A DNA stretch of 11,410 nucleotides, taken from assembly GCA_000310025.1 (NCBI GenBank), contig FN648492.1:104952-116361 (forward strand), read 5' to 3'. The notes under the pieces are model-generated. The model was not told the origin of the DNA. It made no database searches and saw nothing but the letters and a program-made list of their open reading frames with translations. The first letter of the stretch is position 1; the number at the start of each line of letters is the position of its first letter. Shown in pieces: positions 1 through 6,031 of the stretch. The translations under genes were made by a program, and so were the position numbers. The stretch comes from Ectocarpus siliculosus (Eukaryota; Sar; Phaeophyceae; Ectocarpales; Ectocarpaceae).

Positions 1-23
1 AGAGAGACAGACACACAAGAGAT

Positions 24-55
<32 letters not shown>

Positions 56-59
56 CACA

Positions 60-98
<39 letters not shown>

Positions 99-117
99 GA
101 GAGAGAGAAGGGGGGGG

Positions 118-181
<64 letters not shown>

Positions 182-208
182 CACACGAGAGAGGGAGGGA
201 GATAGAGC
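1..208. repeat. (GA)n / (CT)n microsatellite block
   Basis: Nearly pure AG dinucleotides with short CA, G-run and GGGA interruptions. On the antiporter transcript it reads as CU repeats. The 66-codon open frame across it encodes only Ser/Leu alternation and is not a gene. Confidence 0.97.
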
Positions 209-768
209 TTGTCAATGTCGTAACCACATCATGACCACCATCTCAAGTCACAGCCGTCGCTCGCGGATTTTCTAACGCACTTCGATCAGCTAATCGACTC
301 ATGGTGAAACTGCCGAACAAACAAAAAACCGCTACACACAAGCCGCTTCTCCGGAGTGGGCTCATCAGAGCATAATAGGTACAGTAGTGATATCCAAGGC
401 GTGACGCAAGATGAAAGTAAACCACGTGTTGGTGTGAATCGGCTGCCAGCAGCCATCAGGGACGTTTCCCAAGCTCGAACAGCTCACACAGCTCCCACGT
501 GTTTTTGACTCCAAGAAGAGCCCAGCGAACCTCAACAAACTAAAAACAAAAATTACGGAATCTGCTCACAGTCTTAGGACTCACTGATTATTATGCGTGC
601 TACAAGTATGGTTCAGACGGCAAAATAAGTACCTGCCTCCTCGTGGTTAGAACCCTCTGCCAATGGACACGGTCAACCTTCTTGCGAACGCGAACAAGAG
701 AAAAGGGAAGCAACAACAAACAAACGAGACAAAAAAAATAAAATCACAGAAAAAGGGCCAATACTTAC
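1..768 (-). other. Antiporter intron 5, partial
   Basis: Begins at GTAAGTATT (768) and is followed by a T-rich stretch on the gene strand. I searched the minus strand for the expected next antiporter segment (a Gly-rich membrane helix after SFGG) and did not see it. The far end is the (GA)n block at 1-208. Confidence 0.7.
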
Positions 769-927
769 CGCCGAAGGACATGCGCACAGCCGTCACCAGC
801 ACCTGCGCCGGGCTGCTGTCGGCGACGCCCACGAAAGCGTCTCGGAACACGATGAAGACCACGATGCCCGTGGCGTCGTTCAGCAATGACTCCCCCTCGA
901 TCAGAACGTTCAGCCGCTCGGAAACAC
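769..927 (-). CDS. Antiporter coding exon 5 (GESLLND motif)
   Basis: Encodes residues 207-258, with VSERLNVLIEGES, LLNDATGIVVFIVFRDAFVG and the loop VADSSPAQVLVTAVRMSFG, plus one base of the next codon. The acceptor is GGCCAG|GTGTTT and the donor GGCG|GTAAGTAT, close to consensus. The IEGESLLND stretch holds the Asn-Asp pair of CPA1 exchangers. The next exon is not found between 1 and 768, so the gene continues outside the window. Confidence 0.92.
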
Positions 928-2923
928 CTGGCCGGTTCGTTCGTTCGGTTGACTCGTCCGTTTAGTCGTTCCAAAATCGAGACATGACCAGCTAGTTGTT
1001 CTTTAGTTGTTCTTGGTACTGTACTACTTGCAAACACAGAAGTACGCATGTTAAGCGAAGGGACTCTAGACAGCAGCGATGGCAGGAAAGGAAAGGAGCA
1101 GGGATGGCGGTTTGGAGAGAGGGGGGTGCATGCGAGGGGGCGCACCAGCACCGATATAGCAGACGGCGCAAGGCCAGCACATTGTAGCTCGAAGCAGCAG
1201 CAGCAGCAGCAGCACTATCGACAGCAAACTCTCATCGCCACCACGCGTCAGCACCAACACCTAAACACTTCTCCAACGCCATCCACAAGTCAACTCCGAC
1301 GTAAAAAGAAATCTCTCTTGACCAGAGAGCAACCACCACGACAGAAAACCACAAAAGGGTAATCACAAACAAAAACCACGTTGCAGGCACCACCAAACAA
1401 CCCAACACCATCTACGCCTTCCCATCCGTAGTACACCAACCCCGCCTGACCTAGGTCCTTGAGCAAGGCGACCACCGCGACGGGGTCTGTTGCGCTGAGG
1501 ATCCCCCCGAGCATGAGCGACAGGTTCCAGTCCCACCCGTAGGGGAAGACGTATTTGACGATGCTGGCCGTGATGATGGTAGCGATCGCCACTCCCGGGC
1601 CAGCAAGGGTCACGACCTGCCCCCGTTGTATGCATACATAGATTTTCGCCGCGACAAAAAAGCAGAAGCAACAAAAAGAAACAACGAGATAAGAGCAAAT
1701 TTGTGAGAAAAATAGGAACAAAATAGAACGGGCACGGTAAATGTAACCGGGGCAGTGGCCGGGTTTTCATAGTGGAAGGAGCATGAGCATTCCCTCATTC
1801 GGCCACGAGCAAACCGAGCGCCTCCCCTCCCCCCCAAAAAAAAAGAAAGACGAAAGCAAAAGCGAAATCAGAACAAACACACCTGCTTGCAAAGCATCAT
1901 CAAACAAAACAATCACTGACGATAATTCAGCGCATAGGCTCTTTGGAACGGGTACAGTAGTTGTCGAAAAAAAAGCTTTACCACGGAGAAGCAATGCCAC
2001 CAGATGCAACAAGTGGCCTCCTGCTTGCCTGCCAGAACTCCCGCTGGAAGATGTGTACGTCCGTCTCGAAGGCCGACTCGAAGATCAGGATCGGCAGGAA
2101 GACGAAGAGGATAATTTGGGAGTCAACACCGGCCCTGACGAGAAAAAGGTGGGACACAACCAAATAAAAAACCATTTATGTGCCGTATCCCCCCCCCCTC
2201 GTGCCTCAGAATAATCGAACGCGAGTCGGACAGAGGGCAACCGACTCGCCAAAACGGTGGGGCGAGAAATGCAGAAAATGGATTGACTTTCTGTCCGCCT
2301 GAGGCACGAAGTTTCTCCCTTCTCCTTCTCTCTCTACCTCTCCCCATGCTGCTTTTCCATTCATCTGTCGTCTCCCAATATATGTAGTCAACTTATTCCT
2401 CGTCTCTGCGCGGCAGTATTTGAGAGGCCCATCGCGGCCTCCAATGATGTTATTGCTGCCTGAATCGTCTCCTCTCGATTCACGTCTGTCTGTCTGCCTG
2501 TCTGTCTGGCATCTTGTGTCACCACTGCTCGAGGGAACAATACCTTCTCTCCGACCACCTCACCTCATCTCTCACCTTGCAGCCTGCTGGGGGCGTTCTC
2601 GCCGACGGATGACAACGACCGGATTCGCATCGCCAAACTCGAAGAGTATCGTCTCGAAAAATGGAGAGCTACTGTTTACATGTAGTGGTACGCTGCCATC
2701 GACTTCGATCTCATCTCTCTCTCTCGTTTCGTCTGCTCTGGTCTCACCATCTGTCGAGGGACTCGCCGACGACGCCCAAGTCACCGAATATCTCTTCGTG
2801 TAGGATAACGCCGAAGACGACGCCCAGCACCAGCAGGATCACCGTGTAAGGCAGCCTTTGGGGAGGGGGCAGAGGCGGACAGAGGCAGATCGTTTGGCAC
2901 AACGAGAGAGCGGGAGAAACGGG

Positions 2924-3000
<77 letters not shown>

Positions 3001-5420
3001 GACGACGACGACGACGGAGCGGAGGAGATGGGTCGGTGGGGTCAATACGACAGATTTCTGAGGGAGAGAAGACAAAGGACCAAGGCCAGCAGACGAAAAC
3101 CTCTTGCCTCCATCCGTGCACACCCACCAAGAACCAAGAACCTCATCTGCATACGGCTGCACCCATCACAGGCTGTACAGTCGGGTACTACATGTACCGC
3201 TGAGCTGCTTTTGCACAGCCGAGCGTGCACGGGAGGTTGGGTTTTTACACCAAGTGTCCATTCATATTGGATACTTCGAAGTACATCATTGTGCGGGGTA
3301 GCTGGAAGAGCAAAAATCCGATTCGGTACGGTTAACTGTTGTGTGAGAAGAGATGCTTGGCGGGTGAGCAAGAAACGGAGATTCAACGTCACACTGGGAC
3401 ACCACCACCGACAAGTCGGCAAACCGTTGCGCCACGCGCAAAAACAACGTTGTAGCTCCGTGAGTGTGTTGAGGAGGGGGAGGGGAAGACAACCTGGGTT
3501 CAGGTGCGCCGGTCGCTTCAGCCGTGCCGGGGACCATACTTATTTTTTCCAAAAAAAAAACCGCCGCGGTAACAAATATGATAAAAGTAATCTACGTCGC
3601 AACCAACCCACACCATCAGCCGTTGACTGCTGTATTGCATTATCACACAAACCTTTTTTCTTCTCCATAAGAGCCCCAAAAAATTGAGGGCGTATGCATG
3701 CATTTGGACGCTGTGTTCGGCGTCTGTGCTTAAAACGTAGGCAACCGCGCATTTTGTGACATGAGTTTAAAGGTGTGCGCTTGTGCAGCACGCGAAACAA
3801 ACATGATCACACGCCGTGTTGAAGCCATTTAGAAGGCCCTATGCTAAAAGAGATAAAGAGCCCGAAACGTCGAGCCAAACAAAAATAACGAACAATTTGC
3901 CACAGTGAAAGAACCAACAGGGCACGTGGGAGCTTCTTCTTGCCCGACTTATTTGCCCCGACACGTCGCTTCTCGACAACACCGGCGACAGCAGGTTGCG
4001 CTCGTGGTGCCGAACACGCGCGCGCGATAAGCGAGATGTGGTTGTTGTTGTTGTCTTCACATTTAAAAACGGTTCCGATCTCTATACCCAGCACACCTTC
4101 ATCTGTCCGTAATGTGCCCCAATCAATGTGACCGCCGTGATGACCAGAGGTCAAGAATACACAAGCACCGTCGGGACCAAACTCTATTATAATGGTAGTA
4201 TCTTCTTCCGACACCGTCCGCGTGGAGAAAGGTTTTTGTCCTCCAAACAATTGCTATTGCTTTATGAGTTTTTTTTTTTTTTCTTCTTTGCTCTCATCCT
4301 CCCATGCACGTTTGCTTTTTAAGCGCGCAAGCAGCGGACCAACTAAAGGTGGTTGAAAGTCGGTGTGCTTGCACAAAGATTGAGGGCCAAACGTGCGTGG
4401 GAGGATATACTCGATCACGCCGGCTTTAGGCCGAGCCGAGTAGGTATGTCTCTCTGTCCAAGAGAGAGAGAGCCAGCTCTGTTCAGTCGTCATCGTGGCA
4501 CACATATGTGTGTACGTATGCGGCCCTCCCCCCTGACCGATGCAATTCCCCTCCTCCCCCGCATATCTCCACCACCGCCTTCGTTCTCAAAACTGCTGCC
4601 GCTGCTGAATTGATTGCTGCTATACACAAGCGGTGTGTGCTCAAAATGCCAACCACACCAAATACATACGAGAGAGGGCAAACGATCCCCCCCCCCCCAT
4701 CCCCCCCCCCCCAGGGTTGAGCTCGTGGGCACTGCAAATGCACACATCCAACGTTCCTTGTGAGGAGCAGGGTCGTGGCACAAACGTGACATGAATACAT
4801 TAACAAGCAAACACCGCCCGTTCACGAGCGGTCCACCAACACACACCTTCAACTATAATAGGTGTACCGTATTCGTTTGGGCTGAACAAAAGGCGGTGAG
4901 TCTGCTGCTGCATGCAGCAGCCGCTGCGGCCGACGAAGGCTGCACGTGCAGATAGCTGAAGAAACTCGAAGAAGAGTCTTCGATTGCCACACGCCGCGAT
5001 ATATATCGCAGTGCCTCTCGTCGCAACTGCTGCTGTTCTACTGCTGTAGACCCCGCGATACCCCCGTCACTTTTCGTCGCAGGCAACAAACTCACGCCTC
5101 TTGTACAACAATTACACACGAACGGACTCCAGGTCTCTCCCACCGCTGCTACCCTGCGCTGCTTGGCCTGCCAAACCTTCTTACCCAGTGACCTTGGTGA
5201 GATATATCCTCGAGGCCGCTCCCAGGGTCATGGCCAGAACCAATGTGCCTATCCCGAAGTCCGTGATGTGGTGTCCGCCAGCCTCGTCCTCCTCGCTGCT
5301 GCTGGTGCTGCCGCCGGTGCCTCCATCGCCCTCAGCGGCGTAGTAGTACAAGTGTCCTCCTGCCGCCGCCTCCGCGGGAAACAAGTACGAAGAGTCCCCT
5401 CCTCCTACGATGCCAGGCAT
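769..5420 (-). CDS. Na+/H+ antiporter, NhaP/SOS1-like (CPA1), N-terminal part, 5 exons
   Basis: Spliced gene: join of 5420-5185, 2855-2748, 2134-2029, 1616-1451 and 927-769 on the minus strand, continuing past the left edge. The joined frame is open and gives about 258 residues. After a Gly/Ser/acidic N-terminus (1-53) come TM1 (about 54-74), TM2 starting LPYTVILLVLG (80-97), TM3 with FLPILIFES (128-135), a TM4 hairpin, FPYGWDW and SATDP (191-195), and IEGESLLNDATG (216-226). In CPA1 exchangers the TDP stretch and the ND pair lie at the ion-binding site of an electroneutral Na+/H+ exchanger. Motif order and spacing match plant SOS1 without gaps at most exon joins, which fixes the splice sites. 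SLC9C (sperm NHE) or a bacterial-type NhaP homologue cannot be separated from SOS1 without the missing C-terminal tail. The ATG at 5420 is chosen because it has a good context (gcagccATG) and is the first in-frame ATG after an upstream acceptor. Confidence 0.88.
928..1450 (-). other. Antiporter intron 4
   Basis: A 523-nt GT-AG intron (GTCAGG ... GGCCAG). It contains a (CAG)7-type tract at 1193-1213. No other coding signal was seen. Confidence 0.8.
1193..1213. repeat. (AGC)7 trinucleotide repeat
   Basis: Seven consecutive AGC units inside antiporter intron 4; CTG/GCT repeats on the transcript strand. Noncoding in this gene model. Confidence 0.9.
1451..1616 (-). CDS. Antiporter coding exon 4 (SATDP motif)
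   Basis: Encodes residues 151-205, including VVTLAGPGVAIATIITASIV, FPYGWDWNLSLMLGG and ILSATDPVAVVALLKDL, plus one base of Gly206. The acceptor is GGGCAG|GTC. The donor CCTAG|GTCAGG is weak (C at +3). It is preferred to TTG|GTGTAC 15 bases further on because it gives DLGVSERLNVLIEGES, the same length as plant ELGASKKLSTIIEGES. Confidence 0.9.
1617..2028 (-). other. Antiporter intron 3, GC-AG type
   Basis: A 412-nt intron starting CAG|GCAAGC and ending ACGGGGGCAG|GTC. The +1 to +6 sequence GCAAGC resembles the strong consensus usual for GC donors. No GT occurs within 20 nt of the exon end except a poor CTT|GTTGCA, which would insert six residues (ASRRPL) into a conserved, gap-free stretch. 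Confidence 0.75.
2029..2134 (-). CDS. Antiporter coding exon 3 (TM3, FLPILIFES)
   Basis: Encodes 35 codons (residues 116-150), from AGVDSQIILFVFLP through IFESAFETDVHIF to QREFWQ. The acceptor is TTTCTCGTCAG|G. The end is placed at CAG|GCAAGC, a GC-type donor, because the join to exon 4 then aligns residue for residue with SOS1 (GQMVLLAVPG against WQVVTLAGPG). Confidence 0.9.
2135..2747 (-). other. Antiporter intron 2
   Basis: A 613-nt intron (GTGAGA ... CTCGTCAG). A plus-strand coding-like segment at 2583-2685 lies inside it. The remainder is pyrimidine-rich on the plus strand, with TCTG/CTGT repeats near 2484-2508. Confidence 0.8.
2583..2685 (+). other. Coding-like plus-strand segment inside antiporter intron 2
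   Basis: After an acceptor-like site (CTCTCACCTTGCAG|C) an open frame encodes LLGAFSPTDDNDRIRIAK followed by LEEYRLEKWRATVYM and a TAG stop at 2683. It is charged and non-repetitive, unlike the surrounding intron, and looks like a terminal exon. It has no recognised family, no ATG and no identified upstream exon, and the opposite strand is also open. It may be a chance frame, a gene remnant or an antisense transcript exon. Confidence 0.25.
2748..2855 (-). CDS. Antiporter coding exon 2 (TM2)
   Basis: Encodes LPYTVILLVLGVVFGVI and then HEEIFGDLGVVGESLDR, ending two bases into Trp115. The acceptor is CCCCAAAG|G and the donor GATG|GTGAGA. The first base completes Gly79 from exon 1. The LPYTV stretch corresponds to VPYTVALL in plant SOS1. 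Confidence 0.92.
2921..2999. repeat. (GA)n / (CT)n tract near an antiporter acceptor
   Basis: G6 followed by uninterrupted AG repeats to 2999, running into (GAC)6 at 2998-3015. In antiporter pre-mRNA it is a long CU tract lying 65-145 nt upstream of the exon 2 acceptor. Confidence 0.97.
2998..3015. repeat. (GAC)6 trinucleotide repeat
   Basis: Six GAC units directly abutting the GA tract. Confidence 0.95.
4296..4406. repeat. Imperfect inverted repeat with 73-nt spacer
   Basis: Arm 4296-4314 is the reverse complement of 4388-4406 at 18 of 19 positions (CAAACGTGCRTGGGAGGAT). Weaker similarity continues inward (GCTTGC followed by an A-rich stretch). It could be a remnant of a small terminal-inverted-repeat element or an intronic hairpin. 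No target-site duplication is evident. Confidence 0.55.
4687..4712. repeat. Paired poly-C runs (C12-AT-C12)
   Basis: Two 12-base C runs separated by AT. On the antiporter transcript they are G runs, able in principle to form a G-quadruplex. Confidence 0.9.
5185..5420 (-). CDS. Antiporter coding exon 1 (N-terminus and TM1)
   Basis: Encodes residues 1-78 plus two bases of Gly79. A Gly-rich, Ser/acidic, probably cytosolic tail (GSTSSSEEDEAGG) is followed by TM1 (TDFGIGTLVLAMTLGAASR). The donor is ACTGG|GTAAGA, phase 2. Frame is open upstream to an acceptor-like site at 5505, so translation could in principle extend into that exon, but no in-frame ATG occurs between 5504 and 5420. Confidence 0.85.
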
Positions 5421-5691
5421 GGCTGCCACCTCGAAATGTGCCTCGACCGCGGCTCGATGCGCCCCTGTTGTGCGGTAGTGCCCAAAACGCGTGCGGAAGG
5501 GGCTCTAATGTAAAAAAAAAACTCGGCTGTGTCACAGGGAGAAGAGACAGACACAACGAGCGAACTGAAATAGGTTGTGTTGGCGACATCCGTTCGGTAG
5601 AGTAACAGCGTGTTTTTTTCGGGCATCTACCTCTTGCGACCTTCCCGAGTTTTCCCCAACCGTTAGTTACCTTGGTTCCCCTTTTCTCACC
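5421..5691 (-). other. Antiporter 5' leader with probable leader intron (5690-5506)
   Basis: On the minus strand a strong donor (CTGGGAG|GTGAGA at 5691/5690) is followed 185 nt later by a strong acceptor (T10-ACATTAG|AGCC, exon from 5504). The acceptor's own TAG stops the antiporter frame, so the frame could only extend upstream by splicing. No in-frame ATG follows the acceptor until 5420, which supports a spliced 5' untranslated leader. This is splice-signal evidence only. Confidence 0.4.
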
Positions 5692-5994
5692 TCCCAGAGA
5701 AAGCCCTCAGTGCAGTTTCCGCAAGAAGCGTGCCTCCCCCGGTCGCATCGCGAGCCCCTTGCTGACTGCGCTTTCACACGGCTCTCTGCGTGTGTGCTGC
5801 AGACCGGGTAGTCAATCGGCCGCCGGCCCGGGGGGCTCCGTGAATGAAATGCGGCGAGATTAAGAAGCTCCGTGAATCGAAAGGCGGTCCGTGCGTGCAT
5901 CTCTGCATTCCACGCAACCAAGCCACACGAGGAGGAGAAGAGAGCGTGGACCCGAGGGCGAGACAGAAAGAGCGAGACAGAGAGCGGTGGCACA
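5692..5994. promoter_or_regulatory. Probable shared bidirectional promoter and CPSF73 5' leader
   Basis: The proposed antiporter leader (minus strand) and the CPSF73 start codon at 5995 (plus strand) point away from each other, leaving about 300 bp for both transcription starts. Positions 5926-5990 are purine-rich (GAGGAGAAGAGAG, GAGACAGAAAGAGCGAGAC) and likely CPSF73 leader. I see no convincing TATA box. The call is positional. Confidence 0.45.
5707..5748 (-). other. Possible upstream ORF (13 codons) in antiporter leader
   Basis: ATG at 5748 in context GCGATGC begins MRPGEARFLRKLH and stops at TGA 5709-5707, just before the proposed leader donor. If this stretch is transcribed it would be a short uORF that could lower antiporter translation. 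The transcription start is unknown. Confidence 0.25.
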
Positions 5995-6031
5995 ATGGCG
6001 AATCGTAAGCGGGATCGTTCGCCATCTCCAG
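5995..6031 (+). CDS. CPSF3: CPSF73 proposed exon 1 (12 codons)
   Basis: ATG in good context (GGCACAATGGCG) encodes [12 protein letters not shown] and one base of Gly13, then a consensus donor CCAG|GTATGG. Phase 1 fits exactly the phase needed by the exon at 9009. The short basic, Ser/Pro-containing N-terminus before the acidic DEDHE stretch resembles the variable N-terminus of plant CPSF73. If this exon is wrong, translation would start at the ATG at 9032. Confidence 0.6.

Larger units (their letters stand above)
2856..5184 (-). other. Antiporter intron 1
   Basis: A 2329-nt intron (GTAAGA ... CCAAAG). Its ends join in phase and the protein alignment is continuous across it, so no extra coding exon is required. 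It holds a (GA)n tract, (GAC)6, paired poly-C runs, an inverted repeat and a (GTT)n plus CTTCAC tail-like site at 4041-4066. The longest open frames inside it (plus-strand ATG at 3028, 219 codons; minus strand 4250-3807, 147 codons) match no family I recognise. Confidence 0.8.

Noticed and set aside
27-227. Open frame of Leu/Ser repeats
   Set aside because: Pure translation of the (CT)n microsatellite; no gene.
701-727. CAA-rich stretch resembling the repeat-element tails
   Set aside because: It lacks the TGTGAAGA signature and lies next to the exon 5 donor, where the transcript strand is simply T-rich intron sequence.
1290-1721. Extension of antiporter exon 4 on both sides (LFFSQICSY... and YYGWEGVDG)
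   Set aside because: Intron read-through: the conserved alignment stops exactly at the acceptor at 1616 and the donor at 1451.
3028-3687. 219-codon plus-strand open frame starting at an ATG
   Set aside because: Longest frame in the window but composition is irregular and Arg/Cys/Ser-rich; no family recognised, no homology landmarks, and it lies inside antiporter intron 1 on the opposite strand. Chance frame is more likely.
3807-4250. 147-codon minus-strand frame with GPDGACVFLTSGHHGGHIDWG
   Set aside because: It needs a non-ATG start, no family is recognised, and the antiporter protein is continuous without it. A repeat fragment is possible, but I cannot support a gene.
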